A stretch of DNA of 53,125 nt from Bradyrhizobium hipponense (GCF_008123965.1 NZ_VSTH01000039.1:1-53125), one strand, 5' to 3'; shown: positions 31,796-40,838, numbered from the stretch's first letter. The notes: a model not told the origin generated them from the sequence alone. Numbers and translations: made by a program.

Positions 31796-32578
31796 GTGGA
31801 TCTTGGGATCAAGGGTCGCCGCGCCATCGTCTGCGCATCAAGCAAGGGCCTCGGCCGTGCCTGCGCCATCTCGCTTGCGGATGCAGGCGTTCATGTCACG
31901 CTGACCGCGCGCGGCGCTGAGGCCCTGAAGAAGACCGCCGACGAGATCCGCAAGGCCTATCCGGACGTGACCGTCACCGAGATCGTCGGCGACATCACGA
32001 CGCCGGCGGGGCGCGAGGCCGTGCTGAAGGCCTGCCCCGAGCCGGACATCCTGATCAACAATGCCGGCGGGCCGCCGCCCGGCGATTTCCGCAACTGGAC
32101 CCGCGACGACTGGATCAAGGCGATCGACGCCAACATGCTCACCCCGATCGAACTGATCAAGGCAACCGTGGACGGCATGATGGCGCGCAAGTTCGGCCGC
32201 ATCGTCAACATCACCTCGGCCGCGGTGAAGGCGCCGATCGACATCCTCGGCCTCTCCAATGGCGCGCGCGCCGGCCTCACCGGCTTCATCGCCGGCCTCT
32301 CGCGCAAGACCGTGATCAACAACGTCACCATCAACGGCCTGCTGCCGGGCCCGTTCGAGACCGACCGTTTGACCGGGACCGCGAAGGCGGAGGCCGACAA
32401 GCGCGGCATCACGCCGGAGCAGATCCTGGCTGAGCGCGCCAAGCTCAACCCGGCGGGCCGCTTCGGCCAACCCGACGAGTTCGGCTACGCCTGCGCCTTC
32501 CTCTGCGGCGCCAAGGCCGGCTTCATCACCGGGCAGAACCTTTTGCTCGACGGCGGCGCCTTCCCGGGGACGCTGTAG
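31796..32578 (+). CDS. SDR family protein with degenerate active site
   Basis: A 260-residue SDR fold: the cofactor loop is ASSKGLG (14-20), NNAG at 88-91, Ser141 (NITSAAV). Where YxxxK should be, the sequence is SNGAR (154-158): Tyr is Ser and Lys is Arg, so standard hydride-transfer chemistry is not expected. Related proteins with the same NGAR-type motif occur in proteobacteria as I recall, so this is likely a subfamily trait, not decay. GTG start at 31796 with GGGAG upstream. It leads the plus-strand catabolic-type series. Confidence 0.85.
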   Translation: MDLGIKGRRAIVCASSKGLGRACAISLADAGVHVTLTARGAEALKKTADEIRKAYPDVTVTEIVGDITTPAGREAVLKACPEPDILINNAGGPPPGDFRNWTRDDWIKAIDANMLTPIELIKATVDGMMARKFGRIVNITSAAVKAPIDILGLSNGARAGLTGFIAGLSRKTVINNVTINGLLPGPFETDRLTGTAKAEADKRGITPEQILAERAKLNPAGRFGQPDEFGYACAFLCGAKAGFITGQNLLLDGGAFPGTL

Positions 32579-32610
32579 ATCCATCACGACGCAAAAAATC
32601 TTCGAGACTT

Positions 32611-32735
32611 CGTCATGCCCGGGCTTGTCCCGCCTGCGCGGCCGAAGCCGCTTCGGCGAGGCGAAGGCCCGGGCATCGACGTTCTTTGGACGACGAGGCA
32701 CGACGTGGATGGCCGGGACAAGCCCGGCCATGACG
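32611..32735. repeat. Interspersed palindromic repeat, GTCATG...CCCGGG type
   Basis: The left end GTCATGCCCGGGCTTGTCCC and right end GGGACAAGCCCGGCCATGAC are near-inverted copies; a shorter copy is at 16201-16283. It separates convergent SDR and DUF3775 genes. Confidence 0.75.
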
Positions 32736-32756
32736 GCGCGGAATGAGCGAGAATAG

Positions 32757-33233
32757 TCACCGCTGCTTGGTGATCTCGTTCTCGTCCCGCTCGCTGGGAT
32801 CAGAGGAATCGGCGGTGAGCTGCTCGTCGGTCCAGTCGATCCCGAATGCGTCGAGCCCGTCGGCGAGCAGATCGCCCAGCATCGGCTCGCCGAGCAGGTA
32901 TTGCACCGTTTCACGGCGCGGGCTGCGATACTCGGACCGTGCCTCCACGGCACGGGCGCGCAAATCGTCCCAATCGTCGATCGTGCCGTCGCCGCGACCG
33001 AGCCAGGTCAGCGTGACGAGATCGAGCTGCTCGTCCTCGTTCAAGGCGATCATGAAGCCGCCGAGTTCGTTGCGGACCGGATCGGAGCCGTTGTCCTCCA
33101 GGACGTCGACCGCGTCGTCATCGGTCGGGTTCGAGCCCGAATCCGGATCGGTATCCGTCTCTTTGACGTCGAATTCGCGCGCCTTCTCGATGATGAAGGC
33201 CACCTTCTCGGCGGAAATGGCAAGCTCTGGCAT
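32757..33233 (-). CDS. DUF3775 domain-containing protein
   Basis: A 158-residue acidic soluble protein. It opens PELAISAEKVAFIIEKAREFDVKE and continues with an Asp-rich low-complexity stretch (TDPDSGSNPTDDDAVDVLED), then the DUF3775 core (LGGFMIALNEDEQLDLVTLTWLGRGD) and a helix that mentions YLLGEPMLGDLLADGLDAFGI. ATG at 33233 is chosen because it restores the family's usual start; AAAGGC lies at suitable distance. Function unknown. It is divergent from the MBL gene at 33359. Confidence 0.82.
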   Translation of the reverse strand: MPELAISAEKVAFIIEKAREFDVKETDTDPDSGSNPTDDDAVDVLEDNGSDPVRNELGGFMIALNEDEQLDLVTLTWLGRGDGTIDDWDDLRARAVEARSEYRSPRRETVQYLLGEPMLGDLLADGLDAFGIDWTDEQLTADSSDPSERDENEITKQR

Positions 33234-33358
33234 GACTGCGCCTTTTGGCTGTCGCTGGGTTCCCGCGATAACGCCGCATCGCGTCAGATGATCCATTGCG
33301 CTTGCTGGCGGAAACCCGCATCTTTGCTGCCAAAATAAGAACAAGGAGGGCGCGCCAC

Positions 33359-34210
33359 ATGCAATGGACAGTCGGCAGGGTCAAAATCACCAGGGTGGTG
33401 GAATTGGAGACGGTCGGTTCGACCCGCTTCATCCTGCCCCTGGCGAGCAACGACGAGATCCGGAAGCTGCCCTGGCTGATCCCGCATTTTGCGACCGAGG
33501 AAGGCCGGCTGAAGATGTCGATCCACTCGCTGGTGGTTGAAACCCCGACCCGGCGCATCGTGGTCGATACAGGCCTCGGCAACGACAAGCAGGGCCGCAG
33601 CGTCCCAACCTGGAATAGTCGCACCACGCCATTTTTGGAGATGATGATTGCGGCAGGCTTTGCTCCTGGCAGCATCGACACCGTGCTGTGCACGCATCTT
33701 CACGTCGATCATGTCGGCTGGAACACCAAGCTGGTCGACGGCAAATGGGTGCCGGCCTTTCCCAAGGCGCGCTATGTGTTCGGCAAGACCGAATACGAGC
33801 ACTGGCGCGACCATTCGACCGAGCCGGACAAGCAGGCTGTGTTCAACGATTCGGTAAAGCCGATCATGGACGCCGACCGCGCCGACCTGATCCCAAGCGA
33901 CCATCGGCTCTGCGAAGAGGTCAGTATGATCCCGACCCCGGGCCACAGCCCCGGGCACATGAGCGTGTTGATTCAGTCGGACGGCGAGCAGGGGCTTCTG
34001 ACCGGCGACGTCGCCCATCATCCCTGCCAGATGGCGCATCTGGCCTGGTCCTCGACGGCGGATTCCGACCAGATACAATCGGCCGCGACGCGCCGCGAAT
34101 TGTTCAGTCGCTTTGCCGATACGCCGACGCTGGTGATCGGCGGCCATTTTTCGGCCGGGCACATCAAGCGGGATGGCGACGCGTTCAGATTTGTGGCGCT
34201 GCAATCGTAG
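33359..34210 (+). CDS. MBL-fold metallo-hydrolase
   Basis: A 283-residue metallo-beta-lactamase-fold enzyme with an intact HLHVDH motif (113-118) and the later metal ligands in TPGHSPGHM (about 194-202), LLTGDVAHH and GGHF. AAGGAGG precedes ATG 33359. It is paralogous to the MBL at 36034, sharing CTHLHVDHVGWNT and FPKARYVF. Substrates of the subgroup are unknown; lactonases and quorum-quenching AHL-lactonase relatives belong to the same superfamily. Confidence 0.9.
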   Translation: MQWTVGRVKITRVVELETVGSTRFILPLASNDEIRKLPWLIPHFATEEGRLKMSIHSLVVETPTRRIVVDTGLGNDKQGRSVPTWNSRTTPFLEMMIAAGFAPGSIDTVLCTHLHVDHVGWNTKLVDGKWVPAFPKARYVFGKTEYEHWRDHSTEPDKQAVFNDSVKPIMDADRADLIPSDHRLCEEVSMIPTPGHSPGHMSVLIQSDGEQGLLTGDVAHHPCQMAHLAWSSTADSDQIQSAATRRELFSRFADTPTLVIGGHFSAGHIKRDGDAFRFVALQS

Positions 34211-34294
34211 GGTGGGCAAAGCGAAGCGTGCCCACCATGCCGCGTTAGCCACAACGTTGGTGGGCACGGCACTTCGCGCCTTTGCCCACCCTAC
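34208..34294. repeat. Interspersed palindromic repeat, GTAGGGTGGGCAAAG type
   Basis: Ends GTAGGGTGGGCAAAGCG and GCGCCTTTGCCCACCCTAC are inverted, with inner GTGCCCACC / GGTGGGCAC. Further copies are at 36917-37009 and 46743-46831. Here it begins within the stop region of the MBL gene. Confidence 0.85.
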
Positions 34295-34398
34295 ATAGGA
34301 AGGGCTGCAATGCGCCCCACTTTGAGCGGTTGAATTTCCCGCCGCGCTGTTCCATGAAGCTAGCCAACCGATCGATCCATCTTGAGGGAGAAACGAGA

Positions 34399-35241
34399 AT
34401 GAAGCTTGTTCGTTACGGCGAAAAGGGTGCGGAAAAGCCCGGCCTGATCGACAAATCCGGCCAGCTGCGTGACCTGTCGGCGCATGTGAAGGACCTGACC
34501 GGCGAGGCCTATTCGCCTGAGTCCCTGACGAAGCTGGCGGCGCTCGATCCCGCCTCGCTGCCCGCCGTCTCCGGCAAGCCGCGGTTCGGCGCGCCGGTCA
34601 CCGGCATCTCGAAATTCGTGGCGATCGGCCTCAACTACAGCGACCACGCCAAGGAGACCGGCGCTGCGATCCCGACCGAGCCGATCATCTTCATGAAGGC
34701 CAACACCTCGCTCTCCGGTCCCAATGACGCGGTCGAGAAGCCGCGCGGCTCGACCAAGCTCGACTGGGAGGTCGAGATCGCCGCGATCATCGGCACCCGC
34801 GCCAAATACGTCTCGGAGGCCGACGCGCTGAACTACGTTGCCGGCTACTGCGTCTGCAACGACGTCTCCGAGCGCAACTTCCAGACCGAGCGCCTGGGCC
34901 AGTGGACCAAGGGCAAGTCGCACGACACCTTCGGCCCGCTCGGCCCGTGGCTCGCCACCAAGGACGAGATCAAGGACGTGCAGAACCTGTCGATGTGGCT
35001 CGACGTCAATGGCCAGCGCCGACAAACCGGCTCGACCACGACCATGATCTTCTCGATGGCGAAATGCGTCTCCTATGTCTCGCAGTTCATGACGCTGCTG
35101 CCCGGCGACATCATCACCACGGGCACCCCGCCCGGCGTCGGTCTCGGCATGAAGCCGCCGATCTTCCTCAATGTCGGCGACGTCATCACGCTCGGCATCG
35201 AAGGTCTCGGCGAGCAGCGCCAGGAAGTCGTTGCGGCGTAA
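34399..35241 (+). CDS. Fumarylacetoacetate hydrolase family protein
   Basis: A 280-residue FAH-fold enzyme. The metal ligands are in LDWEVE (Asp122/Glu124/Glu126 region) and Asp155 (VCNDVSERNFQ), and the flexible lid is KGKSHDTFGPLGP (171-183). Such enzymes cleave C-C bonds or decarboxylate beta-diketo acids such as acylpyruvates or keto-deoxy sugar acids; many are promiscuous. GAGGGAG precedes ATG 34399. It fits the degradative character of the plus-strand series. Confidence 0.9.
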   Translation: MKLVRYGEKGAEKPGLIDKSGQLRDLSAHVKDLTGEAYSPESLTKLAALDPASLPAVSGKPRFGAPVTGISKFVAIGLNYSDHAKETGAAIPTEPIIFMKANTSLSGPNDAVEKPRGSTKLDWEVEIAAIIGTRAKYVSEADALNYVAGYCVCNDVSERNFQTERLGQWTKGKSHDTFGPLGPWLATKDEIKDVQNLSMWLDVNGQRRQTGSTTTMIFSMAKCVSYVSQFMTLLPGDIITTGTPPGVGLGMKPPIFLNVGDVITLGIEGLGEQRQEVVAA

Positions 35242-35259
35242 GGTCTCCGTCCTCTCCCC

Positions 35260-35375
35260 GTCATTGCGAGCGAAGCGAAGCAATCCAGAATCCCTCCGCG
35301 GCGACACTCTGGATTGCTTCGTCGCACCAGCGCAAAACTGCTTCGCAATTTTGTCGCGGGCTCCTCGCAATGACG
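35260..35375. repeat. Interspersed palindromic repeat, GTCATTGCGAGCGAAGCG type
   Basis: Same family as 30138-30215, here enlarged by an internal insertion (CGCACCAGCGCAAAACTGCT...) near its right end. It lies between the FAH and GST genes, making a single continuous operon less certain. Confidence 0.8.
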
Positions 35376-35406
35376 AACTACAAACTTTCATTTTGGGATG
35401 CCCGCC

Positions 35407-36018
35407 ATGAAACTCACCTTCTCCCCCGCCTCTCCCTTCGCGCGCAAGGTGCGCATCGCTGCGATCGAGCTCGGGCTGATCGACAAGATCGAGTTCACGC
35501 CCGCGACCGTGGCGCCCGGGCAGGCCAACGAGGATTATTCGCGCATCACGCCGCTGAAGAAGCTGCCGGTGCTGATCACCAATGACGGCGATGTGATCTT
35601 GGATTCTTACGTCATAGTCGAATATCTCAACGAGATGGCCGGCGGCAGCCTGATCCCCGATTACGGCCCGCGGCGCTGGAAGGCCAAGACCAACCATTCG
35701 CTGATCAACGGCATGCTCGATTCCATGCTGCTATGCCGCTACGAGAAGATGGTGCGGCCGCAGGGCCTGCAATGGCAGGCGTGGTCGGACGACCACTGGA
35801 ACCGGGCCTGGACCGGCATGGCGCGGTTCGAGAACATGCCTGATGTCCTGGACGGCCCGTTCGACATCTCGCAGATCGGTCTCGTTTGCGTGCTCGGCTA
35901 TGCCGATTTTCGCTTCGCCGATTGCGGCTGGCGCAAGGCCTATCCGAAGCTCGACGCCTTCCATCAGAAGACGCTGGAGCGGCCCTCGGTCAAGATCTCG
36001 GTGCCGCCGGCAGCGTAA
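35407..36018 (+). CDS. Glutathione S-transferase family protein
   Basis: A 203-residue GST. The start MKLTFSPASPFARKVRIAAIEL is the typical Ser/Cys-type thiol region; TPLKKLPVLITNDG and the conserved DSYVIVEYL (about 66-74) bind glutathione, and the C-terminus is helical. ATG 35407 is chosen for the GGGA at 8 nt; ATG 35398 three codons earlier is also possible. Third GST in the window; here it sits in the catabolic series beside MBL and FAH enzymes. Confidence 0.88.
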   Translation: MKLTFSPASPFARKVRIAAIELGLIDKIEFTPATVAPGQANEDYSRITPLKKLPVLITNDGDVILDSYVIVEYLNEMAGGSLIPDYGPRRWKAKTNHSLINGMLDSMLLCRYEKMVRPQGLQWQAWSDDHWNRAWTGMARFENMPDVLDGPFDISQIGLVCVLGYADFRFADCGWRKAYPKLDAFHQKTLERPSVKISVPPAA

Positions 36019-36033
36019 ATTGCGGGAGTCCTC

Positions 36034-36900
36034 ATGAGCCTCAAATTCTCAGTCGGCGATCTCACCATCCAGCGCATCATCGAGCAGGAAACGTCTTTCG
36101 TGCCGGCGCTGGAGATGTTGCCGGGGCTGACACCGGAGGTGCTGGCCGAGAACAGGGCATGGATGCGCGACGCCAAGGCGCTGGATGATCAGGACGTGTT
36201 GCTGCTGTGCTTCCAGTCCTACGTGATCAAGACGCCGCATCACACGATTCTGGTCGACAGCTGCATCGGCAACGACAAGCCGCGGCCGCGGCCGAAATGG
36301 AACATGAAGACCGACGACGCCTATATGCGCGGACTTGCCGCCGCCGGCATCTCGGTCGACGACATCGACTTCGTGATGTGCACGCACCTGCACGTCGATC
36401 ACGTCGGCTGGAATACGCGGCTTGAGAACGGCCGCTGGGTGCCGACCTTCCCGAAGGCGCGCTACGTCTTCGCGAAGAGCGAGTTCGACTACTGGACCGA
36501 GCAGAATGCAAAGGCGCAGGTCGCGCCGTTCGTTGACAGCGTGCTGCCGGTCGTCGAGGCCAAGCGCCATGAGCTCGTCGGCAACGATCATCAGATTGGC
36601 GATCACGTCCGCATCCTGCCGACACCAGGCCACACGCCCGGCCACGTCGCCTTCACCTTCGGCCGCGGCAAGGACGATGCGGTGTTTTCCGGCGACCTCA
36701 TGCATTCGCCGCTGCAGACCCTCTATCCGGAGCTCTCGATCAAGTTCGACGTCGATCCGGCCGCCGCGGCGAAAACGCGCCGCAGCTTCCTGGAGCGCTA
36801 TTGCGACACGGGCACGCTGTGCTGCACCGCGCATTTCCCGTCGCCGTCGGTGGGAAAGATCAGGCGCAAGGGTAGCGGCTTCGTTTGCGCGGCGGTGTGA
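36034..36900 (+). CDS. MBL-fold metallo-hydrolase
   Basis: A 288-residue MBL enzyme with HLHVDH at 118-123, TPGHTPGHV and FSGDLMHS as further metal sites, and a C-terminal AHFPSPSVGKI. It is 15 bp downstream of the GST gene, probably in one operon. It is a paralogue of the MBL at 33359. GGGAG precedes the ATG. Substrate unknown. Confidence 0.9.
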   Translation: MSLKFSVGDLTIQRIIEQETSFVPALEMLPGLTPEVLAENRAWMRDAKALDDQDVLLLCFQSYVIKTPHHTILVDSCIGNDKPRPRPKWNMKTDDAYMRGLAAAGISVDDIDFVMCTHLHVDHVGWNTRLENGRWVPTFPKARYVFAKSEFDYWTEQNAKAQVAPFVDSVLPVVEAKRHELVGNDHQIGDHVRILPTPGHTPGHVAFTFGRGKDDAVFSGDLMHSPLQTLYPELSIKFDVDPAAAAKTRRSFLERYCDTGTLCCTAHFPSPSVGKIRRKGSGFVCAAV

Positions 36901-36916
36901 GCGAGACGCGGTAATC

Positions 36917-37009
36917 GTAGGGTGGGCAAAGCGAAGCGTGCCCACCAATCCAGGCGCTTGCGAAAGAGTGGTGGGCACGCCGCGCGATGCGCGCCTTTGC
37001 CCACCCTAC
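36917..37009. repeat. Interspersed palindromic repeat, GTAGGGTGGGCAAAG type
   Basis: Same family as 34208-34294. It lies between the MBL and the epoxide-hydrolase-like gene and ends 23 bp before the latter's start. Confidence 0.85.
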
Positions 37010-37031
37010 GATTCCATCCACGGAGGAAACG

Positions 37032-38180
37032 ATGACAATGCTCCCCGAGATCCCCCTGCCCGCCGGCATTCGCTCGCGTTACGTTGACGGCATCAACGGC
37101 TTGCGCATGCACGTGCTCGAAGCCGGGTTCGAAACCAAGGGCCGGCCCTGCATTCTGCTGGTGCACGGCTTTCCGGAGCTCGCCTTTTCCTGGCGCAAGA
37201 TCATGCCTGCACTTGGCCAGGCCGGCTATCACGTGATCGCACCCGACCAGCGCGGCTATGGCCGAACCACGGGATGGAATGCAGATTACGACGGCGATCT
37301 CGCGCCGTTCCGCCTCTTCAACCTCGTCCGTGACGCGCTCGGGTTGGTGTCGGCGTTCGGCTACAGGCAGGTTGACGTGGTCGGGCATGATTTCGGCAGC
37401 CCGGTCGCGGCCTGGTGCGCGCTGATGCGGCCCGACGTATTCCGCTCGGTGGTGATGATGAGCGCGCCGTTCGGCGGGCCGCCGTCGCTGCCGTTTGGCG
37501 CGGCCGACGCCCCGGTCGCGCCGCCGGCCGAGGATCCCGTGCATCGCGAGCTCGCCGCGCTGCCGCGCCCGCGCAAGCACTATCAATGGTACTACTCGAC
37601 GCGCCCGGCCAATGCCGACATGCAGCACGCGCCGCAAGGACTGCACGCCTTCCTGCGCGCGTATTATCATCACAAGAGCGCGGACTGGACCGCTAACAAG
37701 CCGTATCCGCTGAAGTCGTGGTCCGCAAATGAGCTTGCAAAGCTGCCGACCTATTATGTGATGGACGCCGGCGAGACCATGGCGGAGACGGTGGCGAAGG
37801 AGATGCCGTCGCCGGCCGATATCGCCGCCAATCGCTGGCTGCCGGACAGCGAGCTTGCTTACTACAGCGCCGAATATGGCCGGACCGGATTCCAGGGCGG
37901 GCTGCAATGGTATCGCTGTGGCACCTCGGGCGATTTCAACAACGAGCTTCAGCTGTTCAGCGGCCGGACCATCGACGTGCCCTCCTGCTTCATCGCAGGC
38001 AGGCAGGATTGGGGCATCTATCAGCGTCCCGGCGCGATCGAGGCGATGCAGGCCGGCGCCTGCACGAACATGCTCGGCTGCCATCTCGTCGACGGCGCCG
38101 GCCATTGGGTGCAGCAGGAGCAGCCGGCCGAGGTGAGCCGGCTGCTGCTCGACTTCCTGGCAAAGGTCCGGGCCGCCTGA
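37032..38180 (+). CDS. Alpha/beta hydrolase, epoxide-hydrolase-like
   Basis: A 382-residue alpha/beta hydrolase. The oxyanion motif HGFPE (45-49), DQRGYGRT (72-79) and nucleophile elbow GHDFG (118-122, Asp120) are those of the epoxide hydrolase/haloalkane dehalogenase clan, where Asp forms the ester intermediate. The catalytic His is in GAGHWVQQE. The chain is about 60 residues longer than usual bacterial enzymes owing to an extended cap. GAGGAA precedes ATG 37032. Confidence 0.9.
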   Translation: MTMLPEIPLPAGIRSRYVDGINGLRMHVLEAGFETKGRPCILLVHGFPELAFSWRKIMPALGQAGYHVIAPDQRGYGRTTGWNADYDGDLAPFRLFNLVRDALGLVSAFGYRQVDVVGHDFGSPVAAWCALMRPDVFRSVVMMSAPFGGPPSLPFGAADAPVAPPAEDPVHRELAALPRPRKHYQWYYSTRPANADMQHAPQGLHAFLRAYYHHKSADWTANKPYPLKSWSANELAKLPTYYVMDAGETMAETVAKEMPSPADIAANRWLPDSELAYYSAEYGRTGFQGGLQWYRCGTSGDFNNELQLFSGRTIDVPSCFIAGRQDWGIYQRPGAIEAMQAGACTNMLGCHLVDGAGHWVQQEQPAEVSRLLLDFLAKVRAA

Positions 38181-38209
38181 TTTGACCGGGGAACTACGAC
38201 AGCCTATAT

Positions 38210-38230
38210 AGTTTAGAACTATTCTAAACT
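38210..38230. promoter_or_regulatory. Iron control element (ICE), Irr-binding-type palindrome
   Basis: AGTTTAGAA-CTA-TTCTAAACT is a perfect palindrome with 9-bp arms, 18 bp before the mbfA start. It matches the rhizobial ICE pattern (TTTAGAA spaced from TTCTAAA) bound by the iron regulator Irr. The position over or downstream of the promoter fits repression under iron limitation. Confidence 0.85.
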
Positions 38231-38248
38231 GATGAGAACAGGGCCGTC

Positions 38249-39220
38249 GTGAAGAACTTTGCCGATCTGACCGAGCGAGAGGTGCTTGCGGTCGCGATTT
38301 CCTCCGAGGAGGAGGACAGCCGCATCTACATGTCCTTTGCCGAGGACCTCAAGGAGCGTTATCCGGACTCGGCCAAGCTGTTCGAGCAAATGGCCGAGGA
38401 AGAGCGCGGACATCGCCACATGCTGCTGGAAATATACGAGCAGCGCTTCGGTCCGCACCTGCCCCCGATCCGCCGCGAGGACGTCAAGGGCTTCCTGCGC
38501 CGGCGCCCGGTCTGGCTCACCAAGAACCTGTCGCTCGACACCATCCGCAGGGAAGTCGAGACCATGGAAATGCAGGCCGAGCGCTTTTACGTCAAGGCGG
38601 CCGAACAGGCGGAGGATGTCGGCGTACGCCGGCTGCTCGGCGACCTCGCCGAAGCCGAGAAAGGTCATGAAGAGACCGCCGCGAAGCTGACGGGCGAGAT
38701 CCTGAGTTCCGACGTGCGCGCCGAGGAAGACCGCACCCATCGCCGCATGTTCGTGCTGCAATATGTGCAGCCGGGCCTCGCCGGCCTGATGGACGGTTCG
38801 GTCTCGACCCTGGCGCCGCTGTTCGCCGCGGCCTTTGCCACGCATCAGAACTGGCAGACCTTTCTGGTCGGCCTTGCTGCCTCGATCGGTGCGGGCATCA
38901 GCATGGGCTTTGCCGAGGCGCTGTCAGACGACGGCTCGCTCACCGGTCGCGGCTCGCCCTGGCTGCGCGGCCTCACCTGCGGCTTGATGACGACGCTCGG
39001 CGGGCTCGGCCACACCATGCCTTATCTCGTGCCGGACTCCTGGCCCAACGCATTCTGGATCGCGACCGCAATCGCAGGCGTGGTCGTGTTCTTCGAACTA
39101 TGGGCGATTGCCTTCATCCGCGCGCGCTACATGGACACGCCGTTCCTTCAGGCCGTGTTCCAGATCGTACTCGGCGGCGGCATCGTGCTGGCGGTGGGGA
39201 TCTTGATCGGGGCGGCGTAG
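38249..39220 (+). CDS. mbfA: Membrane-bound ferritin-like iron exporter MbfA
   Basis: A 323-residue protein with a cytosolic ferritin-like (erythrin/rubrerythrin) domain (1-165), showing the di-iron pattern EEEDSRIY, EEERGHRHML, EMQAERFY and EAEKGHEE, joined to a VIT1-like membrane domain (about 175-323, four to five helices). This fusion is MbfA, an iron exporter known in Bradyrhizobium japonicum and Agrobacterium and repressed by Irr. The GTG start at 38249 follows the ICE directly. Confidence 0.95.
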   Translation: MKNFADLTEREVLAVAISSEEEDSRIYMSFAEDLKERYPDSAKLFEQMAEEERGHRHMLLEIYEQRFGPHLPPIRREDVKGFLRRRPVWLTKNLSLDTIRREVETMEMQAERFYVKAAEQAEDVGVRRLLGDLAEAEKGHEETAAKLTGEILSSDVRAEEDRTHRRMFVLQYVQPGLAGLMDGSVSTLAPLFAAAFATHQNWQTFLVGLAASIGAGISMGFAEALSDDGSLTGRGSPWLRGLTCGLMTTLGGLGHTMPYLVPDSWPNAFWIATAIAGVVVFFELWAIAFIRARYMDTPFLQAVFQIVLGGGIVLAVGILIGAA

Positions 39221-39237
39221 TAGCCTTCGCTCTCGGT

Positions 39238-39267
39238 GTCATCGCGCGGTCAAGCCGGGCGATGACA
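39238..39267. repeat. Short inverted repeat after mbfA
   Basis: GTCATCGCGCGGTCAAGCCGGGCGATGAC is an imperfect hairpin typical of shortened copies of the GTCAT... repeats. It may act as the mbfA transcript end; no T-run follows. Confidence 0.5.
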
Positions 39268-39356
39268 GCTAGCGACATTTCAATCGCTATCAAACGGCGG
39301 TTGCGACATTCCGGCAAACTACGCATGATCCCGCCAAGGAAACGCAGGAGCATGTC

Positions 39357-40829
39357 GTGGCCAAATCGGAATGGAGTTTCAAGAGCGCGGCCGAGCTGTC
39401 GGCCGCATTGACCGCGAAGAAGGTCTCGGCGGTCGAGCTCACGCAGGATGCGATCGCCCGCATCGAGCGTCACGACGGCAAGATCAACGCGATCTGCGTG
39501 CGTGATTTCGATCGCGCGCTTGCCGCCGCGCGCGAGGCGGACGCCGCGCTGGCGCGCGGCGAACGGAAGCCGCTGCTCGGCCTGCCCATGACGGTGAAGG
39601 AATCCTTCAACATCGCCGGCCTGCCGACGACCTGGGGCTGGACGCCGCAGAAGGATTTCAAGCCGGCGGAGGATGCGCTGTCGATCACCCGGGTCAAGAA
39701 CGCGGGCGGCGTTATCCTCGGCAAGACCAACGTTCCGGTTGGGCTCGGGGACTGGCAGAGCTACAACGACATCTACGGCACGACCAACAACCCGTTCGAT
39801 CTCGGCCGCACGCCGGGCGGCTCATCGGGCGGCTCGTCCGCGGCGCTCGCGGCAGGCTACGGACCGCTTTCACTCGGATCCGACATCGGCGGCTCGCTGC
39901 GCGTGCCCGCCTTCCATTGCGGGGTCTATGCGCACAAGCCGACCTACAATCTCTGTCCAACGCGTGGCCATACGCCGCCGCCATTTCCCGCGATCCCGAT
40001 GGAGCGCGATATGGCGGTGATCGGTCCGATGGCGCGGAGTGCGGCCGATCTGACCCTGCTCCTCGACGTGATGGCAGGCCCCGATCCGCTGGACCTCGGC
40101 ATCGGATACAAGCTCGCGCTGCCGGAGGCGCGACACCACGCGCTAAGGGATTTCCGCCTGCTGGTGATCGACAGCCACCCGTTGCTGCCTGCGAATGCCG
40201 ATATTCGTGGCGCGATCGAGCAGCTTGCGGGACAATTGTCGGGTGCTGGCGCGAGCATCGCGCGCGAAAGCCCGCTGTTTCCCGACTTCACGGAAGCCTC
40301 CCGCCTCTACATGCGCATGCTGATGAGCTTTCTCGGCGCCTTCCTTCCGCCGGACATTCTCGCCGGCGCGCGTGCCGGCGCGACGCAGCTCTCCCCCGAC
40401 GACAAGAGCCTTGCTGCCGAGCGGCTGCGCGGCATCACCAGCACCCATCAGGCCTGGGTGTTCGACGAGGGCGCCCGCGCCGGGCTGCGCGCGCAATGGC
40501 GGCAATTATTCAAGACATTCGATGCGGTGATCTGTCCGATCATGCCGACCCCGGCCTATCCGCATGATCATTCGCCGGAGCAGGAGAAGCGCCGGATCAA
40601 CATCGACGGCAGGGACCATGTCTATCCGGACCAGTTGGCCTGGCCCGGCATCGCCACGCTGACGGGCCTGCCGGCAACGGCTGTTCCGCTCGGTCTGTCG
40701 AAGGACGGCCTGCCGGTCGGCGTTCAGATCATCGGCCCCTTCCTCGAGGACCGCACGCCGCTCAAGCTCGCCGAGTTGATCGAGCGCGAGTTCGGCGGGT
40801 TCGTGCCGCCGAAGGCGTTCGATGATTAG
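39357..40829 (+). CDS. Amidase (amidase-signature family)
   Basis: A 490-residue amidase. The catalytic triad Lys81, Ser156 and Ser180 is spaced as in the family (75 and 24 residues); GGSSGGSSAALAAG (154-167) is the signature loop and DIGGSLRVPA follows with Ser180. It hydrolyses a carboxamide to acid and ammonia. GTG 39357 is the start, with GGAG 6 nt before. No GatCAB partner genes nearby, so this is a stand-alone catabolic amidase. Confidence 0.93.
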   Translation: MAKSEWSFKSAAELSAALTAKKVSAVELTQDAIARIERHDGKINAICVRDFDRALAAAREADAALARGERKPLLGLPMTVKESFNIAGLPTTWGWTPQKDFKPAEDALSITRVKNAGGVILGKTNVPVGLGDWQSYNDIYGTTNNPFDLGRTPGGSSGGSSAALAAGYGPLSLGSDIGGSLRVPAFHCGVYAHKPTYNLCPTRGHTPPPFPAIPMERDMAVIGPMARSAADLTLLLDVMAGPDPLDLGIGYKLALPEARHHALRDFRLLVIDSHPLLPANADIRGAIEQLAGQLSGAGASIARESPLFPDFTEASRLYMRMLMSFLGAFLPPDILAGARAGATQLSPDDKSLAAERLRGITSTHQAWVFDEGARAGLRAQWRQLFKTFDAVICPIMPTPAYPHDHSPEQEKRRINIDGRDHVYPDQLAWPGIATLTGLPATAVPLGLSKDGLPVGVQIIGPFLEDRTPLKLAELIEREFGGFVPPKAFDD

Positions 40830-40838
40830 TGTTCTCTC

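Noticed and set aside
34208..37009. Repeated palindromes considered as a CRISPR array
   Set aside because: The copies are far apart, contain internal inverted repeats and lack regular spacers; they are interspersed intergenic elements.
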